From Gammaproteobacteria bacterium (GTDB lineage Bacteria > Pseudomonadota > Gammaproteobacteria > Steroidobacterales > Rariloculaceae), in NCBI GenBank assembly GCA_036381015.1, contig DASVDR010000020.1:36338-100337 (forward strand): DNA of 64,000 nucleotides, written 5' to 3'. Both the position numbers and the translations under genes were made by a program. How positions within the stretch are numbered: position 1 is the stretch's first letter; each line of letters begins with the position of its first letter. Positions 43,781-56,077 of this stretch are shown here, one piece after another. The notes beneath the pieces were generated by a model. That model was given only the letters and a program-made list of their open reading frames with translations, was not told the DNA's origin and ran no database searches.

Positions 43781-46700
43781 TCCGAGCAGCGCCGTCCGGC
43801 CGACGAGCGCGCGTCCCCGGCCGTTCGTGCACTTGCGGGTGCACACCGAGTACTCGCTGGTCGACAGCGTCGTGCGTGTCGAGGCGCTCGTCGAGGCGGT
43901 CGAGCGGCTCGGGATGCCGGCCGTCGCCGTGACCGACCTCGGCAACGTCTCGGCAATGGTCAAGTTCTACAAGGCGGCCGTCGCCCGAGGGATCAAGCCG
44001 ATCATCGGCGCGGACGTCTGGACGGCCGAGAAGCCCGGCGAGCGCGATCCGCATCCGATGACCCTGCTCTGCGCGAGCCGCGAAGGGTTCCGCAACCTGA
44101 GCCGGCTGCTGACGGCCGGCTACGCCGCGGCGCAGCCGCACGGGCGCGCACTGCTGCTCGCCGAATGGCTCGACGAGGACTCGCTGCGGGGCCTGATCGC
44201 GCTCTCCGGCGGGCCGTCCGGAGAGCTCGGCAAGGCGCTCGCGGCGAACGACCCGGAGCGCGCGCAGGCCGTGCTCGAGGTCTGGCGGCGGCGGATGCCG
44301 GGGCGCTTCTACATCGAGTGCCAGCGTCTCGGTCGGCCCGGCGAAGCCGAGTACCTCGAGCGCGCCGTCGCGCTCGCGGCCGCGGAAGGCGTGCCGCTGG
44401 TCGCGACGAACGAGGTGTGCTTCGTCGAGCGCTCCGATTTCGAAGCTCACGAGACGCGGGTGTGCATCGCGCAGGGCCGCACGCTCGGCGACCCGGCCCG
44501 TCCCCGGCGCTACACGGAGGAGCAGTACCTGAAGCCGGCGGTCGAGATGCAGCAGCTCTTCGACGAGCTGCCGGAAGCGATCGACAACACCGTGGAGATC
44601 GCGAAGCGCTGCAACCTCGAGCTCGAGCTCGGCCAAGTGTTCTTGCCCGAGTTCGAGACGCCCGAGGGAACGAGCGCAGCGGGGTATCTTCGCGAGGAGG
44701 CCGCGCGCGGACTGGCCCGACGCCTCGAAGCGGCCGGCCACGACGACGCGGACGGCACGTATGCGCAGCGGCTCGAGCGCGAGCTCGACGTGATCTGCCG
44801 GATGGGCTTCGAAGGCTACTTCCTGATCGTCGCCGACTTCATCGGCTGGGCGCGCCGCAACGACATCCCGGTGGGGCCGGGGCGGGGCTCGGGCGCCGGC
44901 TCCCTCGTCGCGTACTCGCTCGGCATCACGGACCTCGACCCGATCGCGCACGATCTCCTGTTCGAGCGCTTCCTGAACCCCGAGCGCGTCTCGATGCCCG
45001 ATTTCGACGTCGACTTCTGCATCGAGGGGCGCGACCGCGTGATCGGCTACGTCGCGGAGCGCTACGGCCGCGACCGGGTCTCGCAGATCATCACGTTCGG
45101 CACGATGGCCGCGCGCGCGGTCGTGCGCGACGTCGGCCGCGTCCTCGGCATGCCTTACGGCTACGTCGACCGCATCGCGAAGCTGATCCCGTTCGAGCTC
45201 GGCATGACGCTCGACCGGGCGCTCGCGGAGAGCGAAGAGCTCGCCGCCGCCTACCGGGCGGAGGAAGAGGTCCGCAATCTGCTCGACATGGCGCGCCGGC
45301 TCGAAGGGCTCGCGAGGAACGCCGGCACGCATGCCGGCGGCGTCGTGATCGCGCCGGCGCCTTTGACGGAGTTCATGCCGCTCTACACGGAGCCCGAGGG
45401 CTCGCTGACGCAGCTCGACTGGTACGACACCGAGGCGATCGGGCTCGTGAAGTTCGACTTCCTCGGCCTCAAGACGCTCACGATCATCGATAAGGCGCTC
45501 GCGACGATCAACGCGGAGCGCGCGGCGCGCGGTGAGCCGCCGGTCGATCTCGCCGCCGTGCCGGTCGACGACCACAAGACCTACGAGCTGCTGAACCGCT
45601 CGCAGACGACCGCGGTGTTCCAGCTCGAGTCGCGCGGCATGCGCGACCTGCTCAAGCGGCTGAAGCCCGATCGTTTCGAGGACCTGGTCGCGATCAACGC
45701 GCTGTTTCGCCCCGGGCCGCTTCAGTCCGGCATGGTCGAGGACTTCATCAACCGCAAGCACGCGCGCGGCGGAGCGCCCATCGACTATCTGCACCCGTCG
45801 CTCGAGCCGGTGCTGAAGCCCACGTACGGCGTGATCCTCTACCAGGAGCAGGTGATGCAGATCGCGCAGGTGCTCGCCGGCTATTCGCTCGGCGGCGCCG
45901 ATCTGCTGCGCCGCGCGATGGGCAAGAAGAAGCCCGAGGAGATGGCGAAGCAGCGGCAGGTTTTCGTCGCCGGCGCGGTGGAGCGCGGCGTCGACGAAGC
46001 GCTCGCGACGCACATCTTCGATCTGATGGAGAAGTTCGCCGGATACGGGTTCAACAAGTCGCACTCGGCCGCGTACGCGCTCGTCGCATATCAGACGGCG
46101 TGGCTCAAGGCGCATTACCCCGCGGCGTTCATGGCCGCCGTGATGACCGCGGACATGGACAACACCGACAAGCTGGTCGTGTTGAAGAAGGACTGCGCGG
46201 AGCTCGGCATCGAGCTCGACCCGCCGAACGTCAATCGCTCTGCGCATGCGTTCACGACGCTCGGCCCGCGGCGCATCAGCTACGGGCTCGGGGCCGTGAA
46301 GGGCGTAGGGCAGGGCGCCGCGCAGGCGATCGTCGCCGAGCGCGAAGCCCGTGGGCCGTATACGAGCCTTCTCGATCTTTGCCGCCGCGTCGACACGCAG
46401 AAGCTGAATCGCCGTGTGCTCGAGGCGCTCGCGCGCTGCGGCGCGCTCGACGGTCTCGGCGCGAACCGCGCGACGCTGATGCAGTCGATCCCCGACGCGC
46501 TGCGCCTCGCGGAGCATTCGGCGCACGCGCTCGCGGGCGGGCAGGCGGCGCTCTTCGGCGACGACGACGGGCCGGAGCTCGAGCACGAGTTTCCGGTCCT
46601 GCGCGAATGGACGAAGCGCGAGCGGCTGCAGGCCGAGCGCGAGAGCCTCGGCCTCTATCTGACCGGACACCCGTTCGACGACGTGGCGACCCACTGCGCG

Positions 46701-47294
46701 CACTTCACGAACGGTCCGATCGCGGGTGTGCTCGGCGCGCTGCCGAGCGACGGCGGCGGTGCCGGGCAATACCCCTACGCGGTGCGCCGGGAGGTCACGC
46801 TCGGCGGCGTCGTGATGGACGTGCGCCGCCGGGGCGGGCGTGTGTCGATCGAGCTCGACGACAACACCGGAGCGATCGAGGTCACGCTCTTCGACGAGGT
46901 GTACGCCGAGGCGCGCCACCTCGTCGTGAAGGACGCCGTTCTCGTCGTCCGCGGCCAGCTGCGCTACGACGACTTTCTGAGCGCGTGGCGGCTGACCGCG
47001 CAGCGGGTGCGCTCGGTGGACGACGAGATCGAGGAGCATGCACGGCGACTCACGATCCGCTGGTGCAGCGCCGACGCGCGGCCGGACTTCGTGCCGGCGC
47101 TGAAGAGCGCGCTCCGCCCGTTCACGCGGGGGAAGTGCGAGGTGTGCTTGAAGTACGAGGGGCGGACGGCGGAGGCGCTGTTGACGCTCGGGGACGAGTG
47201 GGCGGTACGGCCGACGCGGGAGCTGCGCGAGACGCTCGCGCGGCTGCTCGGGGAGGAGCGGTTCTCGATTCATTACCCGAAGCACTTCGTGTGA
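43773..47294 (+). CDS. dnaE: DNA polymerase III alpha subunit
   Basis: 1173 residues, the replicative polymerase (DnaE1 type). The PHP domain starts with FVHLRVHTEYSLVDS; the polymerase active site is PDFDVDFCIEGRDRVIGYV (two Asp) plus the third Asp in VKFDFLGLKTLTII; the palm/thumb region has VGPGRGSGAGSLVAYSLGI and MGKKKPEEM. The C-terminal part holds the tandem HhH (NKSHSAAYALVAYQTAWLKA is just before) and an OB fold (VTLGGVVMDVRRRGGRVSIE). Coupled to rnhB by overlap. A long repeat-filled gap follows. Confidence 0.97.
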   Translation: MTDPSSAVRPTSARPRPFVHLRVHTEYSLVDSVVRVEALVEAVERLGMPAVAVTDLGNVSAMVKFYKAAVARGIKPIIGADVWTAEKPGERDPHPMTLLCASREGFRNLSRLLTAGYAAAQPHGRALLLAEWLDEDSLRGLIALSGGPSGELGKALAANDPERAQAVLEVWRRRMPGRFYIECQRLGRPGEAEYLERAVALAAAEGVPLVATNEVCFVERSDFEAHETRVCIAQGRTLGDPARPRRYTEEQYLKPAVEMQQLFDELPEAIDNTVEIAKRCNLELELGQVFLPEFETPEGTSAAGYLREEAARGLARRLEAAGHDDADGTYAQRLERELDVICRMGFEGYFLIVADFIGWARRNDIPVGPGRGSGAGSLVAYSLGITDLDPIAHDLLFERFLNPERVSMPDFDVDFCIEGRDRVIGYVAERYGRDRVSQIITFGTMAARAVVRDVGRVLGMPYGYVDRIAKLIPFELGMTLDRALAESEELAAAYRAEEEVRNLLDMARRLEGLARNAGTHAGGVVIAPAPLTEFMPLYTEPEGSLTQLDWYDTEAIGLVKFDFLGLKTLTIIDKALATINAERAARGEPPVDLAAVPVDDHKTYELLNRSQTTAVFQLESRGMRDLLKRLKPDRFEDLVAINALFRPGPLQSGMVEDFINRKHARGGAPIDYLHPSLEPVLKPTYGVILYQEQVMQIAQVLAGYSLGGADLLRRAMGKKKPEEMAKQRQVFVAGAVERGVDEALATHIFDLMEKFAGYGFNKSHSAAYALVAYQTAWLKAHYPAAFMAAVMTADMDNTDKLVVLKKDCAELGIELDPPNVNRSAHAFTTLGPRRISYGLGAVKGVGQGAAQAIVAEREARGPYTSLLDLCRRVDTQKLNRRVLEALARCGALDGLGANRATLMQSIPDALRLAEHSAHALAGGQAALFGDDDGPELEHEFPVLREWTKRERLQAERESLGLYLTGHPFDDVATHCAHFTNGPIAGVLGALPSDGGGAGQYPYAVRREVTLGGVVMDVRRRGGRVSIELDDNTGAIEVTLFDEVYAEARHLVVKDAVLVVRGQLRYDDFLSAWRLTAQRVRSVDDEIEEHARRLTIRWCSADARPDFVPALKSALRPFTRGKCEVCLKYEGRTAEALLTLGDEWAVRPTRELRETLARLLGEERFSIHYPKHFV

Positions 47295-47367
47295 GCGGCT
47301 CCGGTCTCGACCTTCGCGTGCCGCGCGTACCTGCGGTCGCTAGCATGGCGCCGCCAGCCCGTAGCGT

Positions 47368-47565
47368 GTCGTTTCCGCTCTCTTGGCCCGACGGTCGGCG
47401 CTGCGCCGAGGAACGCGTCTTCGGTCGTGCCTTTCGGGGCACGCCGGAAGAGCGTCCCTGCGGATCGTCCGCCGCCGTCCCTGGCGGCGGACGGCCCCGA
47501 AAGACACGACCGAAGACACGTTCCCGATACGTTGCAGGGGGTCGGCCCAAGAGAGCGGAATCGAC
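47368..47565. repeat. large multi-stem inverted-repeat element, copy A
   Basis: Three nested stems: outer 47368-47392 with 47541-47565 (23 of 25 pairs), middle 47411-47440 with 47494-47523 (28 of 30 pairs), and an inner hairpin 47467-47476/47483-47492 (10 of 10 pairs, loop GTCCCT). A 26-nt segment at 47441-47466 (begins ACGCCGGAAG, ends CGGATC) is unpaired on one side between the middle and inner stems. The same architecture with an almost identical 26-nt segment is found near 63661-63766. It could be a cruciform-forming mobile element, a structured RNA or a recombination site. Confidence 0.85.
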
Positions 47566-47738
47566 GGCCGCGGCGGGGACGACCGAAGACGCGTTCCCGA
47601 TACGTTGCGGGCGGTCGGGCCAAGAGAGCGGAAACGACGGCCGCGGCAGGCATGGCCGAAAGGCATGACCGAAGACACGTTCCCAAATGCCGCGCGGTCG
47701 GGCCAAGAGAGCGGAAACGACCGCCGTGGCAGGCATGG
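47494..47738. repeat. tandem duplications of the element's 3' arm
   Basis: Three successive units (about 47494-47577, 47577-47654, 47655-47738) share ACCGAAGAC(A/G)CGTTCCC and GTCGG(G/C)CCAAGAGAGCGG, at spacings of 73 and about 83 nt. The first is the 3' arm of copy A; the next two repeat it. Units abut with no unique spacers, so it is not a CRISPR array. The duplications leave extra 3' arms able to pair with the single 5' arm. Confidence 0.8.
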
Positions 47739-47825
47739 CCGACCTAGGCGCGATTGTGCGGGGTCGGCACTTGTCACCGTGTCCGGGATGGGGTTATCGT
47801 GGCGCGGCAGTCAGCAGGCGTCCAT

Positions 47826-48785
47826 ATGGATTTGAAATTCCTCGATTTTGAGCAGCCGATCGCGGAGCTCGAGGCGAAGATCGACGCGCTGAAGTTCGTC
47901 GGCGACGACTCCGAGGTCAATATCACGGAAGAGATCGAGCGGCTCAGGAAGAAAAGCGAGTCGCTCACCCGGGGGATATTCTCGAGCTTGACTCCTTGGC
48001 AGGTCGTACAGCTTGCACGTCATCCGCAGCGGCCGGATACGCTGCATTACATCGAGAAGTGCTTCACCGACTTTCAGGAGCTGCACGGCGATCGGATGTA
48101 TGCCGACGATCGCTCGCTGATCTGCGGCCTCGGGCGGCTCGAGGGCCGGCCGGTCGCGCTGATCGGCCACGAGAAGGGCCGCGATACGAAGGAGCGCATC
48201 GAGAGGAACTACGGCATGGCCCGCCCCGAGGGCTACCGCAAGGCGCTGCGAATCATGCGGCTCGCCGAGAAGTTTTCGCTGCCGGTGATCACGTTGATCG
48301 ACACGAAGGGCGCCTATCCCGGCGTCGGCGCGGAAGAACGCGGCCAGAGCGAGGCGATCGCGCGCAATCTCTTCGTGATGTCCGGGCTCCGGACGCCGAT
48401 CGTCAGCGTCGTGATCGGCGAGGGCGGCTCGGGCGGCGCGCTCGCGATCGGCGTCGCGGACCGGATGTACATGCTCCAGTACAGCATCTACTCGGTGATC
48501 TCGCCCGAGGGCTGCGCGTCGATTCTGTGGAAGACCGCGGAGAAAGCGGAGGCCGCGGCCGAGGCGATGGGCGTCACGGCCGACCGTCTGCAGAAGCTCG
48601 GCCTCGTCGACGACGTGATCCCCGAGCCGCTGGGCGGCGCTCATCGCGATCCGAACGGGATGGCCGAGACGTTGAAGAACACGCTCGTGCAGGCGCTCGC
48701 GGAGCTCCAGGCGCTCAACGCCGACGAGCTCGTGCAGGCGCGCCGCGCGAAGCTTGCGGCCTACGGCAACTTCAAGGAAGGCTGA
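47826..48785 (+). CDS. accA: acetyl-CoA carboxylase carboxyltransferase subunit alpha
   Basis: 319 residues, same size as E. coli AccA. With AccD it transfers CO2 from biotin-carrier to acetyl-CoA. [19 protein letters not shown] is the standard N-terminus and fixes the ATG at 47826; crotonase-like core motifs include [36 protein letters not shown] and [13 protein letters not shown]. The Shine-Dalgarno sequence is weak (GGCGT). It is separated from dnaE by the repeat region, unlike the tight dnaE-accA spacing in E. coli. Confidence 0.97.
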   Translation: MDLKFLDFEQPIAELEAKIDALKFVGDDSEVNITEEIERLRKKSESLTRGIFSSLTPWQVVQLARHPQRPDTLHYIEKCFTDFQELHGDRMYADDRSLICGLGRLEGRPVALIGHEKGRDTKERIERNYGMARPEGYRKALRIMRLAEKFSLPVITLIDTKGAYPGVGAEERGQSEAIARNLFVMSGLRTPIVSVVIGEGGSGGALAIGVADRMYMLQYSIYSVISPEGCASILWKTAEKAEAAAEAMGVTADRLQKLGLVDDVIPEPLGGAHRDPNGMAETLKNTLVQALAELQALNADELVQARRAKLAAYGNFKEG

Positions 48786-48843
48786 GCACGCCGCGCCCCT
48801 CCGAGGGCAGGCGTAGCGGCCCGGCCGGGCGGGCCGGAGAAGC

Positions 48844-50358
48844 TTGAGCGAGACCCGCGAGCGGCTTTTTCTCGACGGTCTGCGCGCAGCGCTGCACCGC
48901 ACGGTTCCGCATGCCCGTCGCTTCGCCGTCGCTTTCAGCGGCGGGCTCGACTCCACCGTGCTGCTCGCGGCGATGACGCGCCTGCCGGCCGTCGAATCGC
49001 TGCGCGCGCTGCACGTGGATCACGGTCTGCATCCCGACTCGGCCGAATGGGAACGCCGGTGCCGGCGCGTCTGCGCCGAGTGGAGCGTGCCGTTTCGCAG
49101 CGTCAGGATCGTCGTCGACCGCGCCGCGCGGACCGGGCTCGAGGCGGCCGCGAGAGACGCGCGGTACGCCGCGCTCGCGGAGCTTCTCGCCGAAGGCGAG
49201 ACGTTGCTCACCGCGCACCACGCCGACGATCAGCTCGAGACGCTGCTGCTTCGGTTGCTGCGCGGAACGGGCGTGCGCGGTCTGCGGGGCATCCTGCCGC
49301 GCGCGCCGCTCGGCCGCGGCGAGATCGTGCGCCCGCTGCTCGCTGCGTCGCGCGCGGAGATCCGGGCGATCGCGGAGGACTGGATGCTCGACTGGCTCGA
49401 GGATCCGTCGAACCGAAGCCTCGAGCACGATCGCAATCTCGTGCGCGCGAAGCTGCTGCCCGTGATCCGCGAGCGGTGGGGCGATGCGGCGCTTCGCAGC
49501 GCCGCGCGGCTCGCCGCGGCCATGGGCGACGCGGAGGAGATTCTGGTGAGCGTGGCCGAGGCGGATCTCGCCGCGGCGGGCGCCGTGGCGGATAGGGTTC
49601 CGCTCGCCCCGCTGCGCGCGCTTCAGGCGGCACGCCGACGCAACGCGCTGCGCCATGCGATCCGGCGGGCGAACCTGCCGATGCCGAACGCCGACCGGCT
49701 CGAGCGGCTCTGCGCCGCGATCGCCGAAAGCGGACCGGGCGCGCGCGCACGTGTGCAGTGGCCGGGCGGCGAAGCGCGCGTCTACCGCGATCGGCTTTAC
49801 CTGCTCGCGGCACCGCGCACGCCGGAGCGCTCGGCCGAGCGTCGTTCGGAGCGGTCCGCCCGGGCCGGTGCCGAGCGCGCGCGAGTCGGCGCGCCGCTCG
49901 CGGCGCCGGCCGGGCGGGTCAGCGCGGAGAGCCCGTGGGAGGGCCCGGAAGGCCGTCTCGTCCTCGAACCGGTCGACGCGCCCGATGCGGGCGAAGGCGC
50001 GGCGGAGGCCGCGTCCGCGGCTCCGCGCGGCGCGGCGGCCGGCGATCCGCGTACCGGTGCTCGCGCGCCGGAAGCCGCCGGGATGCCCGAGTCGTGGGCG
50101 CGGCAGGGACTCGACGTGCGCTTCCGGGCCGGTGGCGAGCGCTTCAAGCCCGCCGGCGACGCGCATCATCGCTCGCTGAAGCACTGGTTCCAGCAGCGCG
50201 GCATCGTCCCTTGGATGCGCGACCGCGTTCCGCTGCTCTACCGTGGCGACCGCCTCGTGGCCGTCGCCGATCTCGCGCTCGACGACGAAGCATTGCGCGC
50301 GGCGCCCGCCGAGCCGCGATGGCGCGTGCGCTGGCACGACCATCCGCGCATCGACTGA
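48844..50358 (+). CDS. tilS: tRNA(Ile)-lysidine synthase with low-complexity insertion
   Basis: 504 residues against 432 in E. coli. TilS converts C34 of tRNA-Ile(CAU) to lysidine. The PP-loop AVAFSGGLDSTVLLA (about residues 28-42), HVDHGLHPDS, TAHHADDQLETLLLRLLRGTG and LDWLEDPSNRS are all present. After the central TilS domain comes an ~85-residue Ala/Arg/Gly-rich insertion (about 328-415) before the C-terminal domain (FRAGGERFKPAGDAHHRSLKHWFQ, PWMRDRVPLLY). TTG start 58 nt after accA. The insertion is atypical but the frame is intact. Confidence 0.94.
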   Translation: MSETRERLFLDGLRAALHRTVPHARRFAVAFSGGLDSTVLLAAMTRLPAVESLRALHVDHGLHPDSAEWERRCRRVCAEWSVPFRSVRIVVDRAARTGLEAAARDARYAALAELLAEGETLLTAHHADDQLETLLLRLLRGTGVRGLRGILPRAPLGRGEIVRPLLAASRAEIRAIAEDWMLDWLEDPSNRSLEHDRNLVRAKLLPVIRERWGDAALRSAARLAAAMGDAEEILVSVAEADLAAAGAVADRVPLAPLRALQAARRRNALRHAIRRANLPMPNADRLERLCAAIAESGPGARARVQWPGGEARVYRDRLYLLAAPRTPERSAERRSERSARAGAERARVGAPLAAPAGRVSAESPWEGPEGRLVLEPVDAPDAGEGAAEAASAAPRGAAAGDPRTGARAPEAAGMPESWARQGLDVRFRAGGERFKPAGDAHHRSLKHWFQQRGIVPWMRDRVPLLYRGDRLVAVADLALDDEALRAAPAEPRWRVRWHDHPRID

Positions 50359-50524
50359 CGCAAACGACAGACGCCCGCCGGCGAGCGGCGCGCGCGCGAT
50401 GCAAGTGCGCAAATGCTCGGCGTCTTGCGTCGTTGCCCGTGCGCGAGCGCCGCTCTGCTCCGCGTCGCGGCGCGTCGGTGCCGACGCGGGCTGGCCGCAT
50501 CGGAGCCGTTCTGGTACGTTGTAG

Positions 50525-54387
<3,863 letters not shown>

Positions 54388-54389
<2 letters not shown>

Positions 54390-54423
54390 AAGGTGTCAGA
54401 GACGCGCGTCCGACACCTTTTTT
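54388..54423. repeat. REP-like element after eno
   Basis: A4-GGTGTC and GACACC-T6 are separated by a 14-nt centre that itself pairs (GACGC/GCGTC). The left arm overlaps the last base pair of the eno TAA and the T run ends 5 nt before the ftsB ATG. It is a longer-stem variant of the family and probably reduces readthrough into ftsB, or ftsB depends on it leaking. Confidence 0.75.
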
Positions 54424-54428
54424 CCGTC

Positions 54429-54794
54429 ATGCGTCCGCTGATCGTCGCGCTCGCGCTCGCGTTCGCCGTGCTCCAGTTCCGGCTCTGGCTCTCGGACGGC
54501 GGCATGCGCGAGGTGTGGCGCCTCGAGGAGCAGGTGGCGCTCCGCACGCAAGAGAATCGCAGCCTCGAGGAGCGCAACGCGGCGCTCGCCGCCGAGGTCA
54601 GGGACTTGAAGAGCGGTCTCGCCGCGGCGGAGGAGCGCGCCCGCACCGAGCTCGGCATGGTGCAGCCGGGCGAGAGCTTCTACCAGATCGTCCCTTATGA
54701 CGCTGCGCGGCGTTACGCCGCGCAAGCGAAAGCGCTACCTTCTCCGGAGGAGCACGCAGACGGCGCCGGTGCCGCCGTGCCGGTGCGCCGCTGA
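54429..54794 (+). CDS. ftsB: cell division protein FtsB
   Basis: 121 residues. Bitopic inner-membrane protein of the FtsQLB divisome complex. The N-terminal helix MRPLIVALALAFAVLQFRLWLSDGG is followed by a leucine-zipper-like coiled coil (RLEEQVALRTQENRSLEERN) and the FtsB tail ARTELGMVQPGESFYQIV. Start ATG 54429 matches the family N-terminus. The usual downstream ispD and ispF are absent, and the 3' end overlaps the antisense smr gene by 60 nt. Confidence 0.93.
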   Translation: MRPLIVALALAFAVLQFRLWLSDGGMREVWRLEEQVALRTQENRSLEERNAALAAEVRDLKSGLAAAEERARTELGMVQPGESFYQIVPYDAARRYAAQAKALPSPEEHADGAGAAVPVRR

Positions 54795-55259
54795 CGCGAA
54801 CGCCAGCACGTCGTCGCAGCGCGCGAGCCACTCGTGCACGGCGTGCTTCAGCACCGGGCCGCCCGGGCCCGAGCGACTGCCTTTACCGTGCACCACCCGC
54901 ACGCAGCCGTGGCCGAGCGACACCGAGGCGGCGATGAAGCTTTTCAGCGCCTCCTCCGCTTCCGATCGGGTGAGGCCGTGCAGGTCGATCTCGTCGGCGA
55001 CGGCGAAGCGGCCGCGCCTCAGCAGCCGCAACGTCTCGGCCCGCACGCCGTGCCGGCGGAACTCGATTTCGCCGTCGGCCTGCTCGACCAATGCGCCGTT
55101 CAAGCTGTCGCGAAGCACCGCGGCGCGCGCCGCGCGGCTCAGCCGCGCGGTGGCCGCAGGCCGCTTTCGGGCGGGCGCCACGCGGTTCTGCCGCTTGAGC
55201 GGCGTGACCCCGAGCATGGCTTGCCGGAAGGCGCTCCGCTCGTCGTTGCCGCTGTCCAT
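54735..55259 (-). CDS. Smr-domain protein (putative endonuclease)
   Basis: 174 residues. The C-terminal Smr domain contains the characteristic DEIDLHGLTRSEAEEAL and VRVVHGKGSRS, as in SmrA/SmrB (YfcN) nucleases that cut mRNA at collided ribosomes or nick DNA. The N-terminal ~75 residues are basic and Ala/Arg-rich. ATG 55259 is preceded by an alternative GTG. The 3' end runs antisense through the last 60 nt of ftsB. It replaces the ispD-ispF-truD segment seen in E. coli. Confidence 0.85.
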   Translation of the reverse strand: MDSGNDERSAFRQAMLGVTPLKRQNRVAPARKRPAATARLSRAARAAVLRDSLNGALVEQADGEIEFRRHGVRAETLRLLRRGRFAVADEIDLHGLTRSEAEEALKSFIAASVSLGHGCVRVVHGKGSRSGPGGPVLKHAVHEWLARCDDVLAFASAAHRHGGTGAVCVLLRRR

Positions 55260-55327
55260 CACGTGCCCCAGAGCCCAGACGCTTCAAGTATAGTTGCACC
55301 GTTCTCGGCTCTTCCAGGGAATGGTGT

Positions 55328-56077
55328 GTGCGCATATTGCTTTCGAACGACGACGGTTATCAGGCCCAGGGGCTCAGAACGCTCGCCGATCGGCTGGCTG
55401 ATCTCGCGTCCATCACCGTCGTCGCGCCCGAGCGCAACCAAAGCGGCGTAAGCAATTCCCTGACTCTCGAGACGCCTCTTCGCGTCGAGGAGGCGCGTTC
55501 GCGCTGGTTTTACGTGAACGGCACGCCGTCCGATTGCGTGCACATCGCGATCACCGGGCTCCTCGACGAGGACCCGGACATGATCGTGTCGGGCATCAAT
55601 CACGGCGCGAATCTCGGCGACGACGTGCTCTATTCGGGCACGGTCGCCGCCGCGATGGAAGGCCGCTTTCTCGGCTTTCCGGCCGTTGCGGTGTCGCTCG
55701 TGCTCGAAAGCGGCGGGCATTTCGCGACGGCGGCCGCCGTCACGCGCCGTCTGATCGAGCACATGCTCGAGCATCCGCTGCCCGCGGACACGATCCTCAA
55801 CGTGAACGTGCCGGATCTGCCGCTCGGCGAGCTTCGCGGCTTCGAGGTCACACGGCTCGGCTTCCGCCACAAGTCCGAGCCCGTGATCAAGGCGCTGGAT
55901 CCGAAGAATCGGCCGATCTACTGGATCGGTCCTTCCGGAGCAGGGCAGGACGCGGGACCGGGCACGGATTTCCACGCGATCGCCAACCGGCGCGTTTCGA
56001 TCTCGCCGCTGAAGATCGACCTCACGGATCACAGGGCGCTTCCCGATCTCTCGCGCTGGGTGGAGAAGCTCCAATGA
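55328..56077 (+). CDS. surE: 5'/3'-nucleotidase SurE
   Basis: 249 residues. SurE dephosphorylates nucleoside monophosphates and short polyphosphates in stationary phase. Metal site ILLSNDDGYQAQG (two Asp), SGVSNSLTLETPL, VNGTPSDCVHIAI and SGINHGANLGDDVLYSGTV are diagnostic. GTG start. TATAGT at 55289-55294 may be its -10. The surE stop overlaps the pcm ATG (ATGA), a conserved pairing. Confidence 0.96.
   Translation: MRILLSNDDGYQAQGLRTLADRLADLASITVVAPERNQSGVSNSLTLETPLRVEEARSRWFYVNGTPSDCVHIAITGLLDEDPDMIVSGINHGANLGDDVLYSGTVAAAMEGRFLGFPAVAVSLVLESGGHFATAAAVTRRLIEHMLEHPLPADTILNVNVPDLPLGELRGFEVTRLGFRHKSEPVIKALDPKNRPIYWIGPSGAGQDAGPGTDFHAIANRRVSISPLKIDLTDHRALPDLSRWVEKLQ

Larger units (their letters stand above)
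47295..47825. other. 531-nt repeat-filled gap between dnaE and accA
   Basis: Nearly all of 47368-47738 is explained by one multi-stem inverted-repeat element and tandem duplications of its 3' arm. The remaining ~85 nt before accA contain no clear promoter. Open frames cross this gap on both strands because the repeats lack stops, but none has a ribosome-binding site or a recognisable domain. Confidence 0.7.

Noticed and set aside
43560-47285. Minus-strand open frame of over 1200 codons opposite rnhB and dnaE
   Set aside because: Shadow of dnaE; composition is low-complexity and there is no ribosome-binding site or recognisable motif.
47494-47738. CRISPR-like array
   Set aside because: Units abut without unique spacers, differ in length and have a simple origin as duplicated arms of the inverted repeat. 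No cas genes are nearby.
47383-47835. Possible small proteins with the recurring peptide GTPEERPCGSS in the dnaE-accA gap and a similar one after rarD
   Set aside because: The similarity is explained by the shared DNA element, whose conserved unit keeps stems rather than a reading frame; no start signals or domains.
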